From Adiantum capillus-veneris (lineage: Eukaryota; Streptophyta; Polypodiopsida; Polypodiales; Pteridaceae): 64,000 nt of DNA. Shown in pieces: positions 33,500 through 45,164 of the stretch. The DNA is taken from positions 11,494,309 to 11,558,308 of the forward strand of contig CM043959.1 of assembly GCA_014529385.2 (NCBI GenBank), written 5' to 3'. Numbering within the stretch: position 1 is the first letter of the stretch; each line of letters starts with the position of its first letter. The position numbers were made by a program, and so were the translations under genes. The notes below the pieces were generated by a model. It saw only the letters and a list, made by a program, of their open reading frames with translations, had not been told where the DNA came from and searched no databases.

Positions 33500-34545
33500 G
33501 ATGTCTCTGGGTAGCAGTAGTAAATAATCGTGATCATTTACTTTTGTCAATTTTTTGTACTTTCTGGATAAGTTTGGCAAGTATACAACTTGTTAAAGTC
33601 CCTGGACAAGATTCAACAAGTTTGGACAAAATCTGATTAAATTTATCAAGTGTTTTGTGTCCGTAGACTCTGATTTCGAGAATATGGCTTAAGTCTCACT
33701 TTTGGGATCCAAATTTTACCAAAATTGATTTGTGAGGTCTACTTGATATGCTTGACCTTGTGGTATACTCAAATGTGCAAAATTCTCAAGTTTTGAAGCA
33801 GATGTAAATAATCACGATTATTTACTCCATGTATATTTTTGCTACTTTTTGTCCCAACTTTGACACACATCTGTTAAGCACCTCAAGTTAAGGTCACTAA
33901 CCAAGTTTCATCAAGTTTGGACAATTTTTGGTCAAATGGTCATCAATTTTCTGTCCCCACAGACTAACTTTGCAAATTTGGTCACAATTCTCAATCCAGT
34001 GATCCAATTCTTACCAAAATTGGTTTGTGGGCTTATTACAACATGTTAAAACTAATGGTATGCTGACTTGGTCAAAAAAGCTGAAAAATGGGGCAGATGT
34101 AAATAATCATGATTATTTACAATTGACAAGTTTTTGCATCTTTTTGGTCAACTGAGCATGTACACATGTTTATCACATCAATATAAGCCTATGAATCAAT
34201 TTTCAACAAGTTTGGACAATTTTTTTTCTAATTTACACTCAAGATTCAAAAAGTCAGTACAAACTTTAGTTTTTACCCAGTTTTTTGTCAATTTGGTGAT
34301 CCAAATCTTTTGGGCCTTTACAAAAGCTGTTTGTACACATGCAATGAGTCAATGGTATGAACCTTGGTCAATTTAGATCAGAAAGTTAATAATTGTGATT
34401 ATTAACTTCAGGCTTGAAATGAACACTTTTTTGCAATTTTTTCAAAGACAATCTTTTTATGAGCTACTTTAAGCCTATGAATCAAGTAAAAACTTAATTT
34501 GGCCTAAAATGTCAAGAAAAAGTAAATAATTTGAGTTTTGGCCAA
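33500..34545 (-). repeat. Element A 5' leader palindromic repeat array
   Basis: Divergent tandem units of about 284-295 bp in the leader. Each carries a palindrome: GTAAATAATC-GT-GATCATTTAC at 33520-33541, GTAAATAATC-AC-GATTATTTAC at 33804-33825, GTAAATAATC-AT-GATTATTTAC at 34099-34120, GTTAATAATT-GT-GATTATTAAC at 34385-34406, and a decayed half at about 34522. Between palindromes the units share agtttggacaattttt and accaaaattggtttgtg. On the minus strand they share ccaaacttgatgaaacttgg, which has a counterpart in element B's array. No ORF of note. Confidence 0.9.
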
Positions 34546-35080
34546 CTCTTTGAAATTTTTACCTCGAAGTGTCTTTGAGCTTACCAACTGGCTCAAACAA
34601 CTTTTAAGCTTAGTCTCCCAATCGGATTGAGTGGATTTGAGTCTTTTTGAGCTATTTCTAGCCGTAGACCTGAAATTTTGCAACTTCCAATAACAACTCA
34701 CACTTGATTCTTTCAGAGAGAGCAATGTTCTGAAATCCACCTTGGATCCTACTTACCCTACTCCTAGATTATTATGCAATGGGATTGTGGAAAGTGTCCA
34801 CAAACACTCGTTTTCTTGTCTTTTATGGTTTTTTGAGCACTGATCTAAAGACTTGTCTCGTCTACCAATCACTCTCAAAATCCTAATCTATTTCTACAAT
34901 CCTACAATCCTAAAGGCACTCAGCAAGTACGATTACTTCCAAGCTACCTCTACACAGCAAAAGACGACAATCTTAAGCTATGCGGTTTCTAAAAGAAAGT
35001 TTTGAACTCTAGGCGAACCTAGAGGAAGTTAAAGGATAACTTCACAAGATGCTCGTATTTTTCCCTAGTTTAAGTCTCTC
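34546..35080 (-). other. Element A leader, primer-proximal part
   Basis: Untranslated leader between primer site and repeat array. Minus-strand open frames are short and unlike known proteins. Confidence 0.6.
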
Positions 35081-35101
35081 CGATCCCCGAAAATGGCGCC
35101 A
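35081..35101 (-). promoter_or_regulatory. Element A primer-binding site, tRNA-Asp type
   Basis: The minus strand reads TGGCGCCATTTTCGGGGATCG two bases inside the LTR. It matches the complement of the plant tRNA-Asp 3' end (TGGCGCCGTTGCCGGGGATCG) at 18 of 21 bases. The mismatches are internal, and the first seven bases are perfect. Confidence 0.8.
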
Positions 35102-35103
35102 AA

Positions 35104-36005
35104 TGTGGGACGCATGTCTAACCTTACCATCCTATCTTATTGCAGTATTAGCGAGAACCACGATTAAATTGTCAATCCATGGAATGAAACTGACTCGACT
35201 ACTGCATAGAGGCTACAAGAGGGTGTCAATCTCTTGGAAAACAACTAACAACTCGCATCTAACTCAAGCTACACTCAATTGACTGAAATCACCAAAAGCC
35301 AATCGCTCATCGGCAAACAAATCACATCTGTTACAACATTAAATGACATCCGGACATGTTTATAAGACCTAAGCACACATGCTTATGGTCTCAAATCCCA
35401 CTTTAGGTCATGTTCCAAGATCGCAATTATTAACAACAGTGGATTTTTGACATAGTCGTTTTCGACCCAGAATGCATCTAAATGCTTAGCAATGATGCCC
35501 CAATACCCTGCCTATGCTTAGTTTTTTACTTGAAAGTGTAAATTCCTAGTTATGATGAAATTAGGCCATGGGTCGACGACATCAAAAGCTACAAGATATT
35601 GTGATTGGTTTACGTCAATGCGTAGAGCTCTTACCTGCGGTTGTCGTGCAACAAACGCGACTGCAATGTGACAACCGGGGAGGGAGTAGGAAGCATAAGA
35701 AGGAGAGGAGTGAGCGCCATTAGCTCACGCTATGTTTTTCTTATCCAAAACTTATAAAAAACTTACAAAAATTGGCTTTTATACCTTAGCCAAGGTTTTT
35801 TGGGTGGTCAAAATTAATAATCAGGAGTTCTACCAAAGCTAGGAAATGACAGGTTGATACAATCTGGAAGCTTGTAGCCCCGGCTCATTAATTACAGAGT
35901 TTATATGAGAAAAAAGAAATTACAATATTCTCGATTTATCAAAATAATAAGTGTTTTACAAAGAGAACTCCAAAAAATGGTGTCCGTGTCAGCTTGCTGC
36001 TAACA
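35104..36005 (-). repeat. 5' LTR of element A (long copy)
   Basis: 902 bp. It contains about 260 bp (35173-35432) absent from the 3' LTR. This part has a minus-strand TATA-like GTCTTATAAACATG near 35370 and a half palindrome GTTAATAATTGCGATC (about 35419-35434) resembling the leader palindromes. Confidence 0.85.
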
Positions 36006-37411
36006 AAGCTGGAAGTGTCTCGTGAGTATACTTTGGTGCTTAAATTGAACCCAAATTTTTCTCGAACAATTTTTTTCTTTATTTATTTTCTTTTTCTTTT
36101 TCATCTTTTAAGTCGGTGGATTAGACCTTACATAAGGGCTAGGAGAAGGCCCTTACAACAATGGCCATCATTAGTAGCATCGTGATGTGCAAAATAAAAG
36201 TCATCAGCATTAATCCTGCTCTCTTTATTATTTTCAACCATGCTAAACAAAAATTATGTGTATTCTTGCAAGAGACAATTCCAACCTATGTAGTCTACCG
36301 TAGGACCTCTCTTCTTAAGCACGAAAAGTGTATCCTATGATCTAATACCAATGTAACAAAATTGTGCTACTATCATTAACCGTAGCAGAAATATATTGAC
36401 AATAGAGAGCATTTCATTAAGGCGATTCCTAATGAAGAAAGAGAGAGTGCTTGGTTGGGTCTACAACAAGAAACAACATAACTAATTAGCTTGGCATGAA
36501 CAATAACTCAAAAGAGAGAGAGAAATTGAGATTGAAAAAAGTTGAGTACCGGATTTACTTGGAGCCACTCTCCCCTCTAAAAGGACTTTGCATTATAGAT
36601 TCTCCCATGGAGAGAGACTTGAATAAAATACATTCTTTGTGTTCCTTCATACCATAAAGATGGAAAGCTTCACGCAAACAATAAAAGTTGGCTTGACCTC
36701 AAACACCTTCAAAATTGGAGAGAGATAGCAAGGAGTGAGGATGGAGAAGATGAAGGAGTATTCTTATGAGAAATAAGTATTCATCTCACATTAGTTCACT
36801 CATAGAGCATAGCATAGCTTAGTAATGGAGATGGAGAAGAAGCTTGGATTTCCATTCCACGGTCAAGTGTTGTTGGTGTATGCTTCTCCACTTCTCCACT
36901 TCTCCCACACATGTGAAGGAAACTCTCACCTTGTGAGTATGCTTGTGAGGTGCAAGAGTGAGTATTCTCATTGATTTTCCAACAATACACTAGCTTGAAG
37001 GCTATTGATCCATACTAGGGGCTAGCCAATGAGTGGCTTTCTTCATATCAAGCAAGAGGGTTAGTCTTATGACAAGTGTTCTTTATTCCCTATTTGAAAA
37101 GAGAGATTAATTCTTTAATAAATGATTCTTATTGGCTCTCAAGGTAGGCTAATCAATAAGATTTAAGATTGCTCATGGGTTGCTTAATTCTCATCGACCC
37201 GTTTGGTAGATTGTCCAATAGGACCTAAGCTAGCTCATGTAGGGTTCAATTCTTATTGGTTCTCCTTGTGGGCTATCCAATGAGGTTTAAGCTTGATTTT
37301 ATAAATCTTAATTCATATTGTCTACCCAATAGGATTCAAGCTTAATTGTGGGCAACATACTTAGGAGCCTAACATGTGTCCTTTATGCCTTAAGTTAAAA
37401 GATGATATCCC
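36006..37411 (-). other. right flank of element A; possible minus-strand LTR
   Basis: Mixed-composition DNA with no coding match. The minus strand at 36339-36350 reads TGGTATTAGATC, a Met-tRNA-type primer site with 10 of 12 bases. A TG edge (TGTAACAAAATTG) lies at 36352, so an older minus-strand LTR element may have been the target of element A. No second LTR seen. Confidence 0.35.

Positions 37412-37498
<87 letters not shown>
37412..37498. repeat. (GT)n microsatellite
   Basis: About 43 GT dinucleotides without interruption. Confidence 0.95.
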
Positions 37499-37839
37499 TT
37501 TCCCAAAGCAAGTGGGGTGTGCCACTTGACCCACTTGGGGTCCATTGCAACCTTAGACTTAGTATTAAAAGGTCTAAAATACCTAGTGTTGGCAATAGTC
37601 TTTCCCATTGATCCTAGGGCCTAAAGGACTTTAACACTCACCTTTGGAGGCTTTAATTAATCTTACTATAAGGTCATTTTAGACTTCATTAGGTTCACAT
37701 TTCTCTTTGGTAGACTTTCTCTCCTTTGTCCCTTATTGAGATGAGTCTAGCATCACACATATTAATATGCTAACTCTTGGTCTCTGAATCTCCCCATTTT
37801 AAATAGTGATCTGAGAAATTTAGATATTAAATTTCATGA

Positions 37840-38733
37840 CATCTTGTATGAGAATATCATTAAATTTTATGACCTCTTCTATGAGAATATCATTTGTAGA
37901 TATGGCTATCCATTGGGATTGTCTTAGATCAGGTAACACATTTCATAAATGTAACAATTAAGATACTGACTGAGATATTCTCACTTAAGCACATGACATC
38001 AACACCATATTCTCCAAGGTGCAATGGCTAGGAAAAAAATTTCAACAAGACCATTAAGACTATTCTCACAAATATCATTCAGAAAAAGGCAAATTAGTGG
38101 GATTCCAAACTCAAGACAACATTATGGGCCTATAGGATTGCCTACAAGGTTACCACTGGTATGACACCCTTCAAAATGGTGTACGGAATGAAGGTAGTAG
38201 TTACAATGGAGTTTACAATTCCCAGTCTTAGACTGGTAGTAGAACACAACATGGATTTCAATCAAAATTTGAAACAAAGGTTAGATGAGTCTCCACAACT
38301 AGATGAACTCAAACAGCAAGCCATGCTAGAACAGGAGGCTGCTCAACAAATAAGGAAACACTGGCATGATAGTAAGATCAAGGTTAGGGAGCTCAAGAAA
38401 GGGGATCTTGTACTATTATATCAGTCAAAATTGGGACCAAAGAAGCCTAATTTGAAGATAGATTGGTATGGACCCTATGAGGTTGACAAGGTATTATCTA
38501 ATGGAACAGTAATATTAAGGAACTTATCTAGATTACTATTGATTGGAGCTTACAATGGGGCCAAGATCAAACTATATTATTCCAGAGCAGAGGAGATCCT
38601 AGTAGCATTAGAACCAAAAAAACATTCTGAATCAAAAAAGAATCCATTGGACTTGTTCCACATCAGAGACGTTATTCAAGAGGCGTGTCAGGAGCTAATC
38701 AAACCAGGTAATTTCAATTCAATTCTGAAATAG
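37840..38733 (+). pseudogene. gypsy integrase remnant (core and C-terminus)
   Basis: Plus-strand decayed integrase. The first part can be followed across frames: RYGYPLG, a damaged second-Asp region, then STPYSPRCNG corresponding to the Glu block. It becomes continuous at TTLWAYRIAYKVTTGMTPF. From 38161 an open frame of 190 codons carries MVYGMKVV, ELKKGDLVLLYQSK and DWYGPYEVDKVLSNGTV, a GPY/F-type C-terminal module, with no chromodomain. A TAG replaces a likely Gln codon just before WDSKLKTT. Its element ends are not recognisable. Confidence 0.7.
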
Positions 38734-39300
38734 ATACAACTAGGATCAGTAAAGTTTAACAAACTTAACAATCACAGGCAATCAACAATCAAATCTAGAA
38801 TCTTCCAGGTAATGAGTAGGCGGACAAACTAATGCATGAATGACATGTGACTGACGACGGTCCTAGAACTAAGAGAACATGATTGTGGAGCATTCATGGT
38901 GCATATAAAGATAACCATGCAAAAGGTGCACAATCCTACACTTTGATCTCAAGCTATCACATAGCTTACTGGTCTTGCAGAACCTTCTATACCTTCATTG
39001 TCTACGCAGCATATAGCAAGCTCCACAACTTCATCATCTTCACCCTCCATGGCTACAACTTTTCACTCCAAACCCAACACTCCAAAGCTTCCTTTCTTTT
39101 CTCCACCACTATAGGTGCATTGTCATCTTTATAGAAGTACTCAAACGGTATAGCTCTGGCAAAAACAAAGAAAGATAAGATTCAATAAAGTGTGGATTAG
39201 GCTACATAGTTCATTGAAGAACAGATAGAGCATACACAATAGGATTTCTCTGTGCACCATACCAAGATTGAGAATATGTGTTCTATCTAAATGAATGCGC
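38734..39300. other. unassigned stretch
   Basis: No conserved motif or repeat found. It may be the 3' untranslated remains of the preceding gypsy fragment. Confidence 0.35.
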
Positions 39301-42300
39301 ATTACTAAATCTCTAGGATCTAGAGGTGGTGCTTGAGGCTACCAAAATGGACTTTGACGTAGAGCTCATTCAGCAAGTGTTACACTTTTCATCCTAAGCA
39401 TGGAACTACAGAGATCAATGGTCGAGCCAAGCCACAGTAGCAGCTCTAAGATATGTGCTCAGAATGCCATACCACATCAAATATAAACCTTGCTTAGCTA
39501 ATTCAACAAAAATCTACAAGAGGATGTTGAGGCCACAAAGAAATGCAAACAGGGAGCATAGGGAATACCAATAGTAGCTCTAAAATTTAGGAGAGTATAA
39601 AAGTTTATTGTTGAAGCCATAAGCCACAAAAACAATTCCACTTATCTTGTAGAGAAATTATCTAGTATGCTACTACATAGACTAAAGAATTTGAAGGCCA
39701 AAATCAACTTAGCTACTTTTTTGCACAACAAGCTCATTTAGCAACCTATTAAGGTCAAGACCTAGAACCAACATGTATTCAAGGCATGGTATTCATGTTA
39801 GTTCTTCTATAGGCGACGTGTATCCGAGAACACCCTTATGCTAATAAGGTATGGGATAAGGCAACAAACATTGGGGCTAGTACCAGTCAGCTTACTAAGT
39901 AGTGGGATATTGCTCGTTATAGCAAAAAAAATAGGACACTACCACCAATGAGGCTGTTTACTTAGCTATTCTCATCATTGGCACCAAGAGAGCAACAACA
40001 CAAGTTGAAGTTGATATGGTAGGAGTAGGTACTAGTGAAACCAAGAAGCCATCTAAAACGAAGCAAAAGATAGCCTCTTTACTAAACCTATTGAAGTTGA
40101 AATAGGCCATACCAGCGAAGCTAGTAGAATAGACTAGAGGAAAAGGGGCATCAATAGACAAGACCATTGATCTAGTGCAAACTCCACTAGAGACTAAAAA
40201 TAGCAGACCATCGAGACGTAGCATGCCCCACCAGTTGACACGAGGGGCAAAGATGCCTCTAAGTCCTTGTTAGCCTTGTCATCAGCACCTTCCATTTAGT
40301 ATAATCAATTGGATTGACTCAAAAAACTTTGAGAGAATCCATTGCATGGGAGGATGGTGGTGCAAAAAGTAATCAAGGCACCCCACACCTCTCATCACAT
40401 ATGAGACTTCCCAAATAGACATTGATGCACATCCTTGATTTATTGCAGAACAGAGAACTGACTATCTCAAAGAGGGGAAGTGTTTTGGTTGCGAGGAACA
40501 AGGACACATCTCCGCAAAGTGCCTAAAAAAGGCACAACAAGGCCAAACTAAAGAAAGGTCTGAGAGTTCTAGAGCAGCGCTAGCTAGTCTCGATTTTCAA
40601 TCGTCTCAACTTATGGATGTGTTGCCACCATGATGTCGGGATGGAACACAATGGTCAATGCCATGGGGAAATTGATTGAAGCCCAACAAAAGGTTCCTCA
40701 ATAGTAATAACCACTCTTTAGACAAAACTTCAAGAGACCAAGATTGAGCTAGAGAAAGCCAAGCGGGAGATGGCCGAGCTTAGGACTAAGATGCTTGAAT
40801 TGTCCATTGGCAACAACAATGGCTCCCAAATCATGGCCACTTAGCAGAAGAATACAAAAACTATCAAGAATGAAAACCAAAGCTAATCTAAAGAAAAACA
40901 ATGTGCCAAAGAAGAGAAAGAGGAGATTCAAGGTTGGCTAGAGGAGAAAAAAACTGCTATGAAGTCATTAATGGGAAATCATCATACCCTCAAATAGGCT
41001 ATTACTAAAAAATACCTCTATCAATCTTTGATGGATATTGCAGATCCTGAGGGAAACTTGATGTTGAATATTGAGGATCTGTAGAAGCTACTCAAATCTA
41101 TGAAACTTAATCTTGAGGAAAAATTTGAGCAATACATAGGATCTTTTGTCAATCAAGTATTGGTATAAAAAATAAGGATGTTGAGGATGAGGAAGAAGAA
41201 GTAGAGGAGAACCAAGACCACGGGGAGGATACAAGAGCTAACCAAGATGATGACAATGATGATGATGAAGATGATTAGCCACCTCTTGAATCTGCAATAG
41301 GGGGAAACCTGTCTACTGAGGGTACTGGTTCCACCAGCATGATCACCAAACTCAACAGCCACATCAAAATCATCTGATCAAATTTAGCAATAAGGGAAAT
41401 CTCACACACGTTCAAAAGAGCAAGGCACATCTAATTCCCAAGATTTGTCTACACAACGGGGCATTGCTATATATACATCAGCAAATAAGGTAAGATCATA
41501 CAAACGGAGTCCAGCTCAGACTTGGATTCATGACAGAATTACTCCACTGAGTTTTTAGCGCACTGAACAAGAAGCTCAAGGAGAAAAAATATATCCAAAT
41601 CTAGGAATTTTTTCATGATGAAATAGCTTATTCCTATCAAGATTTCTTTCAAATGCTCTTTGCAGGAGCCGTACGCATGGTTGATAATTGGAAACTGCTC
41701 AGCTACCACAATCACCAACTCTATCAATTTCCACTTGATCCTAGCTATGTTCAAGTGTTGGAAAGAATTCCTAAATGGTTCATTACACAAGAGGATACTA
41801 GGGTTAATCCTCATCTAAATAATCCCTCTACTATGAACCTCAAGAGTCTTGGCTTGGAATTGAAAATTCTGTTTTGAGACAATTCAACCTATAAATGCAT
41901 CAAGAACATCATAATACAAATGAAAGATATGCTGGTGTCGATGCAAAGTGCCAGGAGGATCTTGAATCACAAAATCCAATTACTTCTTGAAGACCATGCC
42001 ACTAGTACCAGGGAGACATGAACTAGAATGACCTTGGGAGAGAAGGAGAGGAATTTAAAAAGCATCTACCACCTAGTTCGCATAGCTAGGAAGATGATGT
42101 AGCATGAGAATCAAGTAGTGATGAACTTTATTTATTTATTTTTGATTCTCTAGAACTATTACTTTCCTTACCTGCTAAGGAGGATGAGCTGCCTAGGTTC
42201 TTTCTAGCTCTGTATCCAACATATCCAGAGCCACCTGACTAGCAAAGCTATATCAAGATAGTAGACGAGCTCATATATTGGTATGAAAGGAGACACCATT

Positions 42301-42900
42301 AAGTGGGTAGCTTGGAATCAAGTGGTGGATGATGCTTTGAAGAAATATCAGGTTGATGATGTGGTTAAGCATCTACACAAATTTTAGTTGAAGATCGGCC
42401 AATGGCGGGTTCAAATTTGTAGGTCAATCAAGATCACCAATCAACTTCTATAACTCACAATAGAGGTCTCTAAAATACCTGAAGATGAGTTAGCTAATAA
42501 GGCATCCTCTGAATCCCAATTCAAAGAGATGGTCGATATTATCTTTGAGTCCAGAGTTAATTGCAATCAACCTCTACCTCAAGGATGGATACACACACTC
42601 CTGTCATAAATTGGTCAGATCTCGACTCCCCAAAGGCAAAAGGTCCCTTTAGAACCCTGATACAAAGACCTAGAATGCACTCACCCCTTATGAATTTGAA
42701 ATGAAGTTAGTTCAAAAAAATCAATTGGAACACGAAGCACTGTATTGGCTCGTTCAAAGAGAGAATGTTGGTCCTAATGTGCCAGAGTCACCCAAAGTCT
42801 TGTACATACCTCCAAAGAAGAAGGATCTAGATAAGAAGAACTGGGTAAGTTGGACTGACAATGTTTAGATTATCAATGCTCCTAGGATACACCAAAATTC
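39301..42900 (+). pseudogene. decayed gag-like region with zinc knuckle
   Basis: Plus-strand coding-like debris with many stops in every frame. The firm landmark is a CCHC zinc knuckle CFGCEEQGHISAKC at 40481-40522, followed by a basic stretch, as in retroelement nucleocapsids. Other protein-like fragments are KGDTIKWVAWNQVVDDALKK near 42285 and TPYEFEMKLVQKNQLEHEAL near 42690. I do not recognise them. Acidic Asp/Glu-rich coding lies at 41170-41280. Family unknown. Confidence 0.45.
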
Positions 42901-43329
42901 AAGTAAAAGGAGGAAGGAATGTAGATGCTGGAAACAACTACTAACTTAGCATGTAGCTGGACAAAGTCAGTCAAAGAGCCAATTAAAAGGCTATAAACAA
43001 GGCTCATTACTTCATTTTTGGGATCACTACTAATTTGTAGGATCCTAGCTCCTTGTATCTTGATCTTGGAGCTCTTACACTCTTGTAATCCTAATCACAC
43101 TCATAGCATACTTAACTCAACATCATACTTGTGTTCTAATCTGAATACTTAGTTTTAGTTCTCAATTACAATGTTCATTCTTATATCTAGTTCAAGTGTT
43201 CAATTCCATTTCTAGGTCTAGTCTTCTATTTCATTTCTAGTGTTGTCTGATATGATTCTTATATTGATCTAAACTAACTCTGACTACCAACTTGGAGTAG
43301 TTGTCTAAAAGTATTCAACTCATTCCACA

Positions 43330-45160
43330 CAAGGTCACCATTTGTCCAAACTAAGCTCTATTGAAGCATAGAGAGCCACAAGGTCCACAATGTAAGCTAG
43401 GTACAAAGAATTAATGTAGGTTTCACCACATGTCCAAGAAAATATCCATCGAAGCTTCACTTGTCCAAGATAATATCCATTGAAGCACATATAGCCACAA
43501 GGTCCACAATAATGCAAGTTCCACCGCTTCTCCAAGCTAAGATCCATTGAAGCATAGAGAGACACAAGGTCTATCTCTTGTCCAAGCTAGGATCCATTGA
43601 AGCATAGAGCCACAAGGTCCACCATTGATCCAAGCTAATATCCATTGATTCAAAGAGAGTCACAAACTTGATAGTCTAAGCTAGGCATGGAGAATTGATT
43701 TAAGGTCCACCACCAGTTGTCCAAGATAAGATCCATTGAAGCATATAGAGACACAAGGGTCACAATGTAAGCTAGGTATAGAAAATTGGTACGAGATTCA
43801 CCAAAATAAAATTTATTGAAGCATAGAGAGCCACAAGGTCCCCATTTGTCCAAGCAAATCTCCATTGAAGCATAGAGAGCCACAATCTACGATAGGCATG
43901 GATAATTGATGCAAATTCCACCATGTGGCCACCACCAAGATAAGATCCATTGAAGCATAGAGATCCACAATGTATATAGTCCAAGCTAACCATTGATAAT
44001 TAGTTCAAGCTAAGCTTTGTTGAAGCATAGAGATCCACAAGGTCCATATTCTAAGCTAGGCAAGGAGAATTGATGCAGGGTGCACCGCCACTTATCCAAG
44101 CTACACTCTACTGAAGCATAGAGAGCCACAAGGTCCACCAACCAAGATAGGATCTATTGAAGCATAGAGATCCACAATGGTAACAATATAAGATAGGCAT
44201 GAAGACTTGGTGGATGGTCCACCACATGGCCACCAAGCTAGACTACATTGAAACATACAATACCACAAGGTATATAGTCTAATCTAGGCAAAGAAATGTG
44301 ATACAAGCTAAGCTCCACTGAAGAATGAAGAGCTACAAGGTCCAGAATCTAAGTTGGACATAGAGAATTGATGCAAGGTCCACCACTTTTCCAAACTAAG
44401 CTCCATTGGAGTATATAGTTCCACAAGTTCAACAATCTAAACTAGCCATGCAAAATCAAAGCAAGATTCACCACTTCTTCAAGCTAAGGTCCATTGAATC
44501 ATAGAAATCCACAAGGTCCACAATCTAAGTTGTGCCTGGATAATTGGGACAAGGTCTACCATTTGGCTAAGTGAAGCACCACTGAAGCATAGATAGACCC
44601 ACAAGGTCCACAATTTAGGCAAGGTATGTAGAATTGATGAAAGGTCAAGCTAAGCTCCATTAACGCATAGAGAGCCACAAGGTCCCCCACAAGCTAAGCT
44701 CCATTGAAGCATAGAAAGCCACAATTTCCACCACCTGTCCTATAGCTAAGCTCCATTGAATCATAGAGAGCCACAAGGCCCACCACTTATCCAAGCTAGT
44801 CTCTGTTGAAGCATAAAAATACATAAGGTGCACATTATAACCTAGGCATGGAGAGTTGATGAAAGATTCACCACTTATCTAAGGTAAACTCCATAGAAGA
44901 AAAGAAATCCAAAAGGTCCATATCTAATCCAGGCATGGAGAATTGATACATGATTCATCACTTGTCCAAGCTAAGCTCCATTGAACATAGAGAACCACAA
45001 GGTCCATCACGTGTCCAAGCTACACTCCATTGAAGCATAGAGAGTGAGAGTTTGAGTTAGGCATGGATAATTGATGCAAGTTCCATCACGGACACCAAGT
45101 TAGGCTAATAACTATTAAAGCATAGAGAGACACAAGGTATGTAGTACAAACTAGGCATGG
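43330..45160. repeat. degenerate satellite-like tandem array
   Basis: More than 20 imperfect copies of a unit built around tccaagctaagctccattgaagcatagagagccacaaggtccac. Short (about 50 bp) and long (about 95 bp) forms occur, the long form adding a ctaggcatggagaattgatgcaagg segment. Copies are too diverged for a single clean period. Minus-strand frames across it are artefacts. Confidence 0.85.
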
Positions 45161-45164
45161 ATAA

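Noticed and set aside
37390-37624. Open frames over the GT repeat on both strands
   Set aside because: Repeat artefacts; mirrored frames on both strands are expected for (GT)n.
43335-43993. Minus-strand frames with repeated LYASMDLSL
   Set aside because: Translation of the satellite-like array; no stable frame across units.
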